This document shows, piece after piece, positions 32,648-40,528 of a stretch of 40,528 bases of DNA. The notes under the pieces were generated by a model, which saw only the letters and a list, made by a program, of their open reading frames with translations, searched no databases and had not been told where the DNA came from. Position numbers and translations under genes: made by a program. Source of the DNA: Candidatus Faecousia intestinigallinarum (GTDB lineage: Bacteria; Bacillota; Clostridia; Oscillospirales; Oscillospiraceae); the NCBI GenBank assembly GCA_018715805.1, contig DVKX01000076.1, forward strand, positions 1 through 40,528. The letters are read 5' to 3'. Each line of letters begins with the position of its first letter. The stretch's first letter is position 1.

Positions 32648-33565
32648 ATGGAAAAGACCATTGTGACCACCGGAAAAACCATTGACCTGGCCATCGAGGC
32701 CGCGCTGGCGCAGCTGGGGCTGGATCGGGACAGCGTGTCCGTGCAGGTGCTTGCCCAGGCAAAAACCGGCTTTCTGGGCTTCGGCGCCCAACCTGCCAAG
32801 GTGCAGGTGACCTATGAGGCGCCGGATCCCGCGCCGGCGCCGGAAGCGCCGAAAACCGCTCTGTCCGCCGCCTCCCGCAGCAAAAAGAAGCCCGCCGAGG
32901 CGCTGAGAAAGCCCCAGCCGGCCGAGAAGCCTGCCGCTGCGCCGGACAAGCCTGCGAAACCCCAGGCTGCGCCCGCCAAGGCAGAAAAGCCGCAGGCAGC
33001 GCAGGCGCAGGCGGAAAAGCCCAAGGAAGCGCCCGCCAAGCCTAAGAAAGAGCGGGAACCCCGCGCCGCAGAAGCCCCCAAAGCGCCAAAGGTCTACGTT
33101 CCGGCGGAGCCGGGCAGCGTGGAGGAGAAGATCGAGCAGTTCCTCTCCGGCCTGATGACCCACATGGGCTCCCAGGCTGTACCCCATGCCTGGAAGGAAG
33201 AGGACGGCTCCTATCAGGTGGATATGGTGGGAGACGACCTGGGCTACCTGATCGGCCGCCGGGGCGATACCCTGGACGCCATCCAGCACCTGTGCAACTA
33301 TGCTGTCAACCGAGAGGTGGACGGCCATGTGCGGATCCATGTGGACGCGGAGGAGTACCGCCGCAAGCGGGAGGAGTCCCTCCGGCGCTATGCCCGCAAA
33401 AAGGCGCAGCAGGTATTGAAGCAGCGCCGCCGCACCACCCTGGAGCCAATGAACGCCTACGAGCGCCATGTGATCCATGCCGCCCTGCAGGACATGGACA
33501 ATATCATGACCCATTCCACCGGCACCGAGCCGAACCGCCGGGTGGTCATCGAATACCAGCGGTAA
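32648..33565 (+). CDS. jag: RNA-binding protein Jag/KhpB
   Basis: 305 residues starting three bases after yidC. Domains in order: Jag-N (about 5-55, with KTGFLGFGAQPAKV), an Ala/Pro/Lys-rich low-complexity linker (about 60-145), KH domain (YLIGRRGDTLDAIQHL) and R3H domain (LEPMNAYERHVIHAAL). It binds RNA with KhpA in Gram-positive cells and influences cell elongation and division. Last gene of the rpmH cluster. Confidence 0.95.
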   Translation: MEKTIVTTGKTIDLAIEAALAQLGLDRDSVSVQVLAQAKTGFLGFGAQPAKVQVTYEAPDPAPAPEAPKTALSAASRSKKKPAEALRKPQPAEKPAAAPDKPAKPQAAPAKAEKPQAAQAQAEKPKEAPAKPKKEREPRAAEAPKAPKVYVPAEPGSVEEKIEQFLSGLMTHMGSQAVPHAWKEEDGSYQVDMVGDDLGYLIGRRGDTLDAIQHLCNYAVNREVDGHVRIHVDAEEYRRKREESLRRYARKKAQQVLKQRRRTTLEPMNAYERHVIHAALQDMDNIMTHSTGTEPNRRVVIEYQR

Positions 33566-33573
33566 CGAACATA

Positions 33574-33608
33574 AAAATCCCCCCGGATAACAGTCCGGGG
33601 GGGATTTT
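33574..33608 (+). terminator. terminator after jag
   Basis: AAAATCCCCCCGGA pairs with TCCGGGGGGGATTTT around a 6-base loop, with a T-rich end on both strands. Confidence 0.88.
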
Positions 33609-33659
33609 ATACTGCCCGGGCGCATTTCCCCATGGGGCTGCCAGGCTTTCCATCGCCGC

Positions 33660-33694
33660 AAAAACGCCCGTCCGGAAAATTTCCCGGGCGGGCG
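33660..33694 (-). terminator. terminator of the regulator-HtrA-thioesterase unit
   Basis: CGCCCGTCCGG (33665-33675) pairs with CCGGGCGGGCG (33684-33694) with one mismatch. On the minus strand TTTTT follows immediately. It lies eight bases after the thioesterase stop. Confidence 0.8.
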
Positions 33695-33701
33695 CTGGAA
33701 C

Positions 33702-34433
33702 TTAGTACAGGATTCTGGCGGCAAAGACCCGCGCGGCGCCGTCCTCCTCCTGGGAGCGCTGGGCTTCCACCAGCAGCTGTTCATCCTTCAGCTCCCAGCT
33801 CAGGCGCAGCGCCTGCCCTTCCTTTGCCTCGCTCAAATAGCATACGGTAAATTCCCTGGCGCTGTGCCCCCGGTGGAAAGCGCTGGGCAGCAGATCGTCG
33901 ATCCAATCCAGGTAGCGGGTGTTGTTCATATGTCCGTTGCGATCCAGATCGGTGAAGCGCACCCGCCGCACCTCCTCTCTTCCCAGCACCTTGGGCAGCA
34001 GGGAATTGGGGCTGGCCAGCTCCAGACCCCGCAGGGTGCCTTGGACGCTGATGCCGCTTTTGCCCGGCAGGATCATGTTCCGGGTATCCAGATCCATGAG
34101 CACCCACAAGCTGATGGTGCGCAGGCACTCGTTGCCCGCTGCATCGTAGACGATCATGGAGCGGGGATAGGCCACCCGCGTGGTGGGCATGGGCCATGTC
34201 TCCACGGTAATGGTCTCCCCCAGCATGGGCAGCCGGGTGATCTGGCAGCGGTGGCGAATCACCGCCCAGAACAGCCGCCGCTTGGCCAGGCGCTCATAGG
34301 TGAGATCCAAAATGTCGCAGTGCCGCCCGGCCACTTCCTGCGCCAAATACAAAATCTGCGCCGGACGGAGGCGGCAGAAAGCGTCCGTCATGCCGTCCTC
34401 CACTACAAATTCCCGGCGATAAATGGGTTCCAT
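33702..34433 (-). CDS. acyl-ACP thioesterase family protein
   Basis: 243 residues from the ATG at 34433; GAGGGA is seven bases ahead, while the ATG at 34439 touches it. It has a double hot-dog acyl-ACP thioesterase layout: the N-terminal half contains DILDLTYERLAKRRLFWAV, and the second half has DRNGHMNNTRYLDWIDD, matching the family's NGHxNNxxYLDW catalytic stretch. It releases fatty acids from acyl carrier protein. It is the last gene of a minus-strand unit with HtrA and a two-component system, which suggests a link to membrane lipid adjustment. Confidence 0.9.
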   Translation of the reverse strand: MEPIYRREFVVEDGMTDAFCRLRPAQILYLAQEVAGRHCDILDLTYERLAKRRLFWAVIRHRCQITRLPMLGETITVETWPMPTTRVAYPRSMIVYDAAGNECLRTISLWVLMDLDTRNMILPGKSGISVQGTLRGLELASPNSLLPKVLGREEVRRVRFTDLDRNGHMNNTRYLDWIDDLLPSAFHRGHSAREFTVCYLSEAKEGQALRLSWELKDEQLLVEAQRSQEEDGAARVFAARILY

Positions 34434-34449
34434 ATACATTCCCTCGATT

Positions 34450-35799
34450 CTACGAATTTCCTAAAAACTCGGTGACGGTCAGCGTCACCCGGTATTGCTT
34501 GCCGCCCCGGTAGATGACCGCCTCCAGGGTGTCGCCCACCTGATAGGAGTAAAGCAGCTCCGTCAGCGATTCCTGATCCACAACGGCTGTGTCGTCCAGG
34601 CACAGCAGGATGTCTCCCTGGGCAATGCCCACCTCCGCCGCCGCGCTTCCGGCGGCAACATCGGTAATATAGGCGCCTGCGGGCAGCCCATAGTAAAGCT
34701 GGTAGAAGCGGGATACCTCCTCCACCTCCAGCCCCAGCGTCGGCCGTCCAGACACATAACCCTGGCGCAGCAGCTGGTCTACGATCTCTTTCACCGTGGT
34801 GCTGGGGATGGCAAAGCCCAGACCCTCCACGCCACCGGCGCTCATTTCGTCTCCCACCTTCATGGTGTTGATACCGATGACCTGCCCGTAGCAGTTAATC
34901 AGCGGCCCGCCGGAGTTGCCCTCGTTCAAGGCGGCGGTGGTCTGGATCAGGGTCATGGTGCGTCCGCCCACGGTGATGTCCCGGTTGATGCCGGAGATAA
35001 TGCCGTCGGTCATGGTGCCCCGCAGCTCTACCCCCAGGGGATCGCCGATGGCCGCCACCGTGTCCCCCACCCGCAGCGTGGAGGAGTCTCCGAATTCCAC
35101 CGGCGTCAGGCCGTCGGCGGCCACATACAGCACCGCCAGATCCGTCATGGGATCGCTGCCCACCAGGCTGGCTTCCCGGGTCTGCCCGTCGCTGAAGATC
35201 ACGGAAATGCTTTCCCCTGCTTCCACCACATGGTAGTTGGTGACCAGGTAGCCATCGGCGGTGAACACCACCCCTGTGCCGCTGGAGGCGGCGCCGCTTT
35301 CATCCCGGCTGGTGATGGACACCACCCCGGAAATATTTTTTTCATAAATCTCCTGGAAGGAAAGACCGCCCTCCTGGGAGATGTTTTCCACGCTCTCCGG
35401 CGCCTGGTGCAGTTCAATGGTCACATCGCCGCCCACCTTCTGCCATGTTTCCGTGGCTGGCGCGGCAGGGGAGGAGAACTGCGTCTCCGGCTGCGTGGCT
35501 TCGGCGGGCTGGGTGCCGATGAGCGCCAGCGCGTCCTGGTTTGGCTCGGGGGCGTCCTGCATCTGCTGGAACAGCCGGATATTCAAAACGCCCAGGGCGC
35601 TGGCGATCCCTCCCAGGAAGATCACCGCCGCCAGCAGCCCGGCAATCAGTCCGCCGTGGCTTTTGGGGGGCTGGGTTGAGCCGGTCTGGTACACGCCGCA
35701 CTCCCAGGACTTCTGTTCCGGGGCGGATTCGGAATATTCAGGCCACTGATCATCCCAGTTCTTATGCGGATGTTTCACCCTGCGCACCTCCTTTGCCAT
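34450..35799 (-). CDS. HtrA/DegP-like membrane serine protease
   Basis: 449 residues. A charged cytoplasmic N-terminus (about 1-48), one transmembrane anchor (about 49-72), then a low-complexity linker. In the trypsin-like domain H190 (TNYHVVEAG), D220 (MTDLAVLYV) and S296 (NEGNSGGPL) form the triad. A C-terminal PDZ domain (about 365-445) includes LPAGAYITDVAAG. It degrades or refolds misfolded proteins outside the membrane. It sits eight bases after the histidine kinase gene, the arrangement of CssRS- or CiaRH-type envelope stress control. Confidence 0.95.
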   Translation of the reverse strand: MAKEVRRVKHPHKNWDDQWPEYSESAPEQKSWECGVYQTGSTQPPKSHGGLIAGLLAAVIFLGGIASALGVLNIRLFQQMQDAPEPNQDALALIGTQPAEATQPETQFSSPAAPATETWQKVGGDVTIELHQAPESVENISQEGGLSFQEIYEKNISGVVSITSRDESGAASSGTGVVFTADGYLVTNYHVVEAGESISVIFSDGQTREASLVGSDPMTDLAVLYVAADGLTPVEFGDSSTLRVGDTVAAIGDPLGVELRGTMTDGIISGINRDITVGGRTMTLIQTTAALNEGNSGGPLINCYGQVIGINTMKVGDEMSAGGVEGLGFAIPSTTVKEIVDQLLRQGYVSGRPTLGLEVEEVSRFYQLYYGLPAGAYITDVAAGSAAAEVGIAQGDILLCLDDTAVVDQESLTELLYSYQVGDTLEAVIYRGGKQYRVTLTVTEFLGNS

Positions 35800-35806
35800 G
35801 GGTTGC

Positions 35807-37234
35807 TCAATTCACCAGGGGCAGGGTGAAGGTGAACTCCGTTTTCCCTTCCCGGCTGGTGACGGAGATGTCCTCTCCGTGGGAACAAATAATGGTTTTT
35901 ACAATATACAGCCCCAGACCCCATCCGTCCCGGTTCTGGGAGCGGCTCTTATCCAGCTTATGGAAGCGGTCAAATACCAGGGGCAGCTCCTCCGGCGGGA
36001 TGGTATCGCCGTCGTTGGCCACGGAGACATACACCTTTGTGCTGCTCTCCCGGAGCTTCAGGCACAGCTTTCCCCCCTGGGGGCAGAACTTTACCGCGTT
36101 GTCCACCAGGTTATAGACCACCTGGGTGATGGAATCCCGATCGGCGCGGGTATACACCGGGTGCTCCGGCATGGCCACCTCCACCTCCAGCCCCTTGCCG
36201 TTGATCTTCTGCTCAAAAGTGATGAGCACCTGCCCCAGGCACTCGCACAAGTCGAAGCGGCTCTTCCGCTCGTCGGGGATGCCCCCTTGATCCAGCCGGG
36301 AGATGTCCAGCATACTGCGCACCAGGCGGCTCAGGCGCTTCGTCTCGTCGGACACCAGGCGCATATAGTGCTTCTGCCGCTCCGGGGGGATGGTGCCGTC
36401 CAGCATACCGTCCACATAGCCGCCGATGGTGGTCATGGGGGTCTTTAATTCGTGGGACACATTGGCCACAAATTCCTGCCGCTGATACTCGCTTTTTTCC
36501 AAATAAGAGGCCATGTTGTTAAAGGCCAGCGCCAGCTCCTCCACCTCCCGGGGGTGGCTGCCCTTGAGCTGCACCCGCGCTTTCAGATCGCCGTGGCCGA
36601 AGGCGTTGGCGGCCTTGGCCAGCTGCTGCAGGGGCTTGGCCTGGCGGCGGGCGTTGATGGTCATGGCCACCACCGCAATGGCGATCACCAGCAGCGACAC
36701 AAAGAGATAGATGTCCGTAGCCTGCTTCAGCACTTTCATCGTAGCCGCCATGGGGCTGGACACCATCACCAGCCCCACAGGGGTGCTGGTGACCGCATCC
36801 AGAATGGGGACGGATACGATATAGCGCGCCTGGTCGTAGATAGGCTCCATGATCCCCGTGTCCCTGGCCACGCCCTGGGTGAATACCCGCTGGAGATATT
36901 CGCTGTTCACCACCATGCCCTGATGCTCGCAGCCAAAAGGCGCGTCAGAGCACAGCAGCAGCTGCCCCTGCTGGTCGCAGATCATGGCGTCTGCCCCGGA
37001 TACTTGGGAGGAGACGGTGAGGTTGATGAGAAAATCCGTGCTGTCCAGATTTCTGTCCAGGTAATATGCCTGCGCCAGCGCCGCAATGGTGGAGGCGTCG
37101 TTCTCCAGACCCTCCATTGCGTTGTCCTCCAGGTAGCTGCCCAGCAGCGCCCGAAAGGAAGTGCCCACCAGCAGCATGGCGGCCAGGAGCATGATGGCCG
37201 CCGGAAAAAAATTCCGGCTGAATGTGGATTTCAT
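35807..37234 (-). CDS. sensor histidine kinase (HAMP, HisKA, HATPase)
   Basis: 475 residues. Transmembrane segments lie near residues 12-32 and 172-194 with an extracellular sensor domain of about 140 residues between. HAMP follows, then HisKA with phospho-acceptor H261 in ANVSHELKTPMTT. ATPase boxes are NLVDNAVKFC, VANDGDTIPP and GWGLGLYIVK. The start overlaps the regulator's stop by four bases. It probably senses an envelope signal and drives the HtrA-thioesterase genes downstream. Confidence 0.95.
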   Translation of the reverse strand: MKSTFSRNFFPAAIMLLAAMLLVGTSFRALLGSYLEDNAMEGLENDASTIAALAQAYYLDRNLDSTDFLINLTVSSQVSGADAMICDQQGQLLLCSDAPFGCEHQGMVVNSEYLQRVFTQGVARDTGIMEPIYDQARYIVSVPILDAVTSTPVGLVMVSSPMAATMKVLKQATDIYLFVSLLVIAIAVVAMTINARRQAKPLQQLAKAANAFGHGDLKARVQLKGSHPREVEELALAFNNMASYLEKSEYQRQEFVANVSHELKTPMTTIGGYVDGMLDGTIPPERQKHYMRLVSDETKRLSRLVRSMLDISRLDQGGIPDERKSRFDLCECLGQVLITFEQKINGKGLEVEVAMPEHPVYTRADRDSITQVVYNLVDNAVKFCPQGGKLCLKLRESSTKVYVSVANDGDTIPPEELPLVFDRFHKLDKSRSQNRDGWGLGLYIVKTIICSHGEDISVTSREGKTEFTFTLPLVN

Positions 37235-37920
37235 TGGTTGACCTCGAATTTATAGCCCACGCCCCACACGGTTTTCAGGCACCACTGGTCAGAGGCGCCC
37301 TCCAGCTTTTCCCGCAGGCGCTTCACATGTACGTCCACCGTCCGGGAATCGCCGAAATAGTCGAAGCCCCACACCTCGTCCAGCAGCTGGTTCCGGGTAT
37401 ACACCCGGTTGGGGGAGGAGGCCAGATAGTAGAGCAGCTCCATCTCCTTGGGGGGCGTATAAATCTTTTCCCCCTTTACCGTGAGGACGAACGCATCCAT
37501 ATCGATAATGAGGTTGTCGAAGGTCAGCCTGCGCTCCTTCTTCTCCGCCACAGCTCCGGAGGTGCGGCGCAGCACCGCCTCGATGCGCGCCAGCACTTCT
37601 TTCATTTCAAAGGGCTTGGTAATGTAATCGTCCGCGCCGGTTTTCAGTCCGGCCACCTTGTCGTCGGTCTCGCCCTTGGCGGTGAGCATAATCACCGGGG
37701 TCTTGCTCTCCGCCCGAATGGCGCGGCAGACCCCCCAGCCGTCCATCACCGGCATCATCACGTCCAGCAGCACCAGGTCGGGCTTCACCGCCCGGAATTT
37801 GTTCAGTCCCTCGCCGCCGTCGTAGGCCACGCTGACGCTGTAGCCCTCTTTTTCCAGATACATCTGCAAAAGCTCGGAAATATTGCGGTCGTCTTCCACG
37901 ATCAATACGGACACTGCCAT
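37231..37920 (-). CDS. OmpR/PhoB-family response regulator
   Basis: 229 residues from the ATG at 37920 behind GGAGGGG; the frame is open to 38136 but runs through the promoter region. The receiver has E9-D10-D11, phospho-acceptor D53, T80 and K102. The C-terminal winged helix contains YTRNQLLDEVWGFDYFGDSRTVDVH, the typical DNA-recognition part. First gene of the unit regulator-kinase-HtrA-thioesterase. A -10 TATAAT lies on the minus strand at 37960-37955 with a poor -35, consistent with activation by the regulator itself. Confidence 0.95.
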   Translation of the reverse strand: MAVSVLIVEDDRNISELLQMYLEKEGYSVSVAYDGGEGLNKFRAVKPDLVLLDVMMPVMDGWGVCRAIRAESKTPVIMLTAKGETDDKVAGLKTGADDYITKPFEMKEVLARIEAVLRRTSGAVAEKKERRLTFDNLIIDMDAFVLTVKGEKIYTPPKEMELLYYLASSPNRVYTRNQLLDEVWGFDYFGDSRTVDVHVKRLREKLEGASDQWCLKTVWGVGYKFEVNQ

Positions 37921-37987
37921 AGGATACCCCTCCTGTTTTGTTCTCTTTTCCCTTATTATAGTCCGTTTTTGGGAAATCGCATGAACA

Positions 37988-38018
37988 ATTTGTAAAGAGT
38001 TCCCCGGCGATTTGTGAA
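37988..38018. promoter_or_regulatory. direct repeat, candidate site for the OmpR-type regulator
   Basis: ATTTGTAAA (37988-37996) and ATTTGTGAA (38010-38018) are 22 bases apart, about two helical turns. They lie about 40 to 70 bases upstream of the regulator unit's presumed start and about 50 to 80 bases upstream of that of uppP. Placement suits activation of one or both divergent units. Confidence 0.45.
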
Positions 38019-38032
38019 CGGCAAATTTTCCC

Positions 38033-38061
38033 TTGCAATGGGGCGCGTTTGCGAGTATGAT
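38033..38061 (+). promoter_or_regulatory. promoter of uppP
   Basis: TTGCAA (38033-38038), a 17-base spacer and TATGAT (38056-38061), about 78 bases before the ATG. Confidence 0.6.
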
Positions 38062-38138
38062 ATGGGTGACAGGCGCTTCCCTGTCCCCCCGCCGCTTTGG
38101 GCGGGCGTATTTCGCAAAGAACATAAAAGGAGTCAATC

Positions 38139-38969
38139 ATGCTGGAAATCTTAAAAGCCATTCTCTTCGGCATTGTGGAGGGCGTCACGGAGTGGCTGCC
38201 CATTTCCTCCACTGGGCATCTTATTTTGCTGGATGAGTTTATCAAGCTGGACGTATCCCAGGAATTTTACAAGATGTTTGAGGTGGTCATCCAGCTGGGC
38301 GCTATCCTGGCGGTGATCGTACTGTTTTTCCATAAGCTGAACCCCTTCAGCCCGAAAAAGAACGACCAGCAGAAGCAGAGCACCTGGCAGCTCTGGTTCA
38401 AGGTGGTGGCGGCGGTGATCCCCTCCGCCGTGGTGGGCGTCCTGCTGGACGACTGGATGGACGCGCATCTCTATAACTATGTGGTGGTGGCCATCGCGCT
38501 GATCGTCTACGGCGCAGCCTTCCTCCTGGTGGAGCGGCAGGATCGCCGGCCGGCCATCCGCAGCGTGGAGGCCATCGACTATAAAACCGCTATTTTGATC
38601 GGCTGCTTCCAGTGCCTGAGCCTGATCCCCGGCACCTCCCGCTCCGGCTCCACCATTTTGGGTGCCATCCTGCTGGGCGTAGGCCGCCCCGCTGCGGCGG
38701 AGTTCTCTTTCTTCCTGGCCATTCCCACCATGCTGGGCGCCAGCGGCCTGAAGCTGCTGAAGTTCCTGCTCTCCGGCGCGGGCATCACCGGCACGGAGGT
38801 GGGCGTGCTGATCGTGGGCTGCACGGTGAGCTTCCTGGTGAGCCTGTTTATCATCCGCAGCCTGATGGAGTATGTGCGCAAGCACTCCTTCTCCGTTTTC
38901 GGCGTGTACCGCATTGTGCTGGGCGCGGCGGTGCTGGGCTACTTCGCGGTAAAGACGCTGACAATGTAA
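38139..38969 (+). CDS. uppP: undecaprenyl-diphosphatase (BacA type)
   Basis: 276 residues behind AAAGGAG. Conserved motifs EGVTEWLPISSTGHL (residues 12-26) and PGTSRSGSTI (about 166-175) carry the catalytic Glu, His and Arg. About eight transmembrane helices. It recycles undecaprenyl diphosphate to the monophosphate carrier for wall synthesis and can give bacitracin tolerance. Divergent from an envelope-stress-like two-component system. Confidence 0.96.
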   Translation: MLEILKAILFGIVEGVTEWLPISSTGHLILLDEFIKLDVSQEFYKMFEVVIQLGAILAVIVLFFHKLNPFSPKKNDQQKQSTWQLWFKVVAAVIPSAVVGVLLDDWMDAHLYNYVVVAIALIVYGAAFLLVERQDRRPAIRSVEAIDYKTAILIGCFQCLSLIPGTSRSGSTILGAILLGVGRPAAAEFSFFLAIPTMLGASGLKLLKFLLSGAGITGTEVGVLIVGCTVSFLVSLFIIRSLMEYVRKHSFSVFGVYRIVLGAAVLGYFAVKTLTM

Positions 38970-39027
38970 CGCAGACCCGGGAGATCTCCCTGGGTAAGAA
39001 TAACCCATACACAAAGGAGGAACCACC

Positions 39028-39915
39028 ATGGAATTTACTTTGGAAAACGCGGTGCTCACCGTCACCGTCACCACCAACGGCGCCCAGGTGAAAAGCGTCC
39101 GGCGGAAATCGGACGGCGTGGAGCACATCTGGCAAGCAGATCCGGCGGTCTGGGGCTACCATGCCCCCATCCTGTTCCCCTATGCCGGGCGGGTGAAGGA
39201 CAACACCATTCTGGCCAAGGGACAGACCATCTCCGGCGCGGGGCAGCACGGCTTCGCCCGCACCATGGAGCACCGGCTGGTGAGCCAGGACAAGGACGCG
39301 CTGGTGCTGGAGCTGACGGACAACGCCGAGACGCTGGAAAAATGGCCTTATCGCTTCCGGCTGCTCTCCACCTTCCGTCTGGAGGGAAATACCCTGCGCC
39401 ACACCCTCACCGTAGAGAACCGGGACGCGGAAGAAATGCCCTTTGGCATTGGCTACCATCCCGCTTTCGCCCTGCCCTTTGACCAGGAGCACCGCGTGGA
39501 GGACTATGTGTTCTCCTTCGACTCCCTCCAGTCCCCTCTGTGCCTGGAAACCAGCGCCGTTACCGGGCTGCTCACCGGGAAATGCTATTACCTGGGGAAG
39601 AATATCCGGGAGATCCCCATTGACGACAAGATGTTTGCAGAAAGCAGCCACTGCATGGTGAACCTCACCAGCAAGACCCTGGCGCTGACGGAGAAGGATA
39701 CCGGCCGGGCGGTGGTGTGCAATATCGAGAACTTTGCCTACAACCTGATCTGGAGCAAACCCGGCGTTCCCCAGTTCGTGTGCATTGAGCCGTGGAACAG
39801 CCTGCCCAGTCCGGAGGACGGCAGCGCAGACTGGGCAGAGAAGCCCGCCGCCGCCATCCTGGCTCCCGGAGAGAGCTGGAGCACCACCCTGTCCACCGCG
39901 TTTGTCCGTCCGTAA
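39028..39915 (+). CDS. aldose 1-epimerase family protein (LacX-like)
   Basis: 295 residues behind AAAGGAGGA. The galactose mutarotase fold is indicated by PILFPYAGRVKDN, GQHGFART with the conserved His, and GIGYHPAFALPF with the second His. LacX-like members often lack a proven substrate; interconversion of sugar anomers is likely. A monocistronic or loosely linked gene after uppP, ended by a strong terminator. Confidence 0.9.
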   Translation: MEFTLENAVLTVTVTTNGAQVKSVRRKSDGVEHIWQADPAVWGYHAPILFPYAGRVKDNTILAKGQTISGAGQHGFARTMEHRLVSQDKDALVLELTDNAETLEKWPYRFRLLSTFRLEGNTLRHTLTVENRDAEEMPFGIGYHPAFALPFDQEHRVEDYVFSFDSLQSPLCLETSAVTGLLTGKCYYLGKNIREIPIDDKMFAESSHCMVNLTSKTLALTEKDTGRAVVCNIENFAYNLIWSKPGVPQFVCIEPWNSLPSPEDGSADWAEKPAAAILAPGESWSTTLSTAFVRP

Positions 39916-39983
39916 CGCCCATAAAAAAGAGCGCAGAATATCCTGCAATGACAAAGCAAAAGCCCAAAACACAGCTCAAAAAC

Positions 39984-40025
39984 AGCAAAGACCGGTATAG
40001 CCTAACGGCTATACCGGTCTTTGCT
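39984..40025. terminator. bidirectional terminator
   Basis: A perfect 19-bp stem, AGCAAAGACCGGTATAGCC and its complement, with loop TAAC. A T-rich tail follows on the plus strand (TTCTTGCTTTCTT). It marks the end of the GC-rich block. Confidence 0.85.
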
Positions 40026-40100
40026 TTCTTGCTTTCTTAATTCGCCATCCCGTCCTGCGGAGTTTTTCAAATGGACAATTTCCAAAAAGACTATCTGAAG

Positions 40101-40528
40101 TCATATGCGCAAGCACTTTTCAACAAAATCATAGGCGGCGGCAATATCGATACTTGGATCGAAATTAAAAACGATTTCTTCAAGAGTTTTTCCGTCGTAC
40201 TGCGTGACACCTCGGGAATTACGTCCAGCCCAATGTTTGATGATTCTTGTACCAGACAAAAGCTGCTGGTTATACATAGAACAGAGGCGTGTGCTAATGC
40301 GTCTGTTCTCGTCAATCGCAACCACATAAATCAGATATACGCTTTTTTCTTCAGAAAGGAACGCAAGCAACTTATCAATATTGTAGCCCTTCGGGTTACT
40401 CGACAAAAACAGAATCTTCGTCTTGATGTCTGTTTCTGTAAAATAATCTTCAAACGCTCTTTCGTAGTCTCCCAATTTGTCCGCTGTAAATATTTCGGGA
40501 AGCGGGCAGTTGGTTCTTAAACAACGAA
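40101..40528 (-). CDS. 3' part of an unrecognised AT-rich gene
   Basis: The frame is open from the right edge to TGA at 40101, giving 141 residues; the start is outside the window. An in-frame TTG at 40475 is not needed as a start because the frame continues through the edge. Visible stretches include KTKILFLSSNPKG, VYLIYVVAIDEN and HWAGRNSRGVTQYDGKTLEE. The IDEN/HWAGRNSRG combination looks like an enzyme C-terminus. A restriction-endonuclease-like role is possible but I cannot assign a family. The AT-rich base use differs from the genes to its left. Confidence 0.6.
   Translation of the reverse strand, partial: RCLRTNCPLPEIFTADKLGDYERAFEDYFTETDIKTKILFLSSNPKGYNIDKLLAFLSEEKSVYLIYVVAIDENRRISTRLCSMYNQQLLSGTRIIKHWAGRNSRGVTQYDGKTLEEIVFNFDPSIDIAAAYDFVEKCLRI

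Noticed and set aside
1-40528. CRISPR array, rRNA, insertion sequence or prophage genes
   Set aside because: No regularly spaced repeats, rRNA sequence, transposase or phage structural genes were seen by reading both strands.

Overview
This looks like a chromosomal segment of a Gram-positive, low-oxygen Clostridia bacterium. The closest fit is the Oscillospirales/Ruminococcaceae type, inferred from gene content and style, not from a search. Pointers are AGGAGG ribosome sites, SigA-like promoters with 17-base spacers, RNase Y, a YidC (SpoIIIJ)/Jag pair and YesM/YesN-type regulators. Most of the window is visibly GC-rich. The two ends (about 1-1260 and 40040-40528) are visibly AT-rich and carry defence-like or unrecognised genes, which suggests acquired DNA.

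Layout. 1-1260: the tail of an unknown gene, then a zinc-ribbon/AbiH chimera. 1260-1720: no gene, but five short hairpins. 1770-17324: a carbohydrate-type uptake and catabolism locus. On the minus strand it has a YesM kinase, a YesN regulator and a DUF3502 solute-binding lipoprotein. Divergently on the plus strand is a tight operon: serine hydrolase, two ABC permeases, second serine hydrolase, MATE transporter, YesL (DUF624), a 44-residue ORF, a P-loop kinase and a GH13 phosphorylase-like enzyme. A creatininase-family enzyme follows on its own.

17325-19910: hairpins, tRNA-Leu(UAG) on the minus strand, then rny behind a good promoter and a highly structured leader of about 220 bases. 19973-27639: threonine/aspartate-family synthesis in two divergent units. 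The minus unit is thrC-thrB-ybaK-like-DUF3795-flavin reductase. The plus unit is hom-lysC-asd. They share an intergenic region with a long inverted repeat around the promoter.

27833-33565: typA and a pyridoxal/pyridoxamine kinase, then the conserved rpmH-rnpA-yidD-yidC-jag cluster without dnaA beside it. 33702-38969: an envelope-stress-like module on the minus strand (response regulator, histidine kinase, HtrA protease, acyl-ACP thioesterase) divergent from uppP. 39028-39915: an aldose-1-epimerase-like protein. The right edge holds the 3' part of an unrecognised AT-rich gene.

Best candidate for something undescribed: the 1.8-17.3 kb locus. It joins a rearranged yesLMNOPQ-type uptake system to two cytoplasmic beta-lactamase-fold hydrolases, a GH13 phosphorylase-like enzyme translationally coupled to a small kinase, and an atypical creatininase. 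This would fit import of an acylated or otherwise decorated glycoside that is then trimmed, phosphorolysed and phosphorylated inside the cell.
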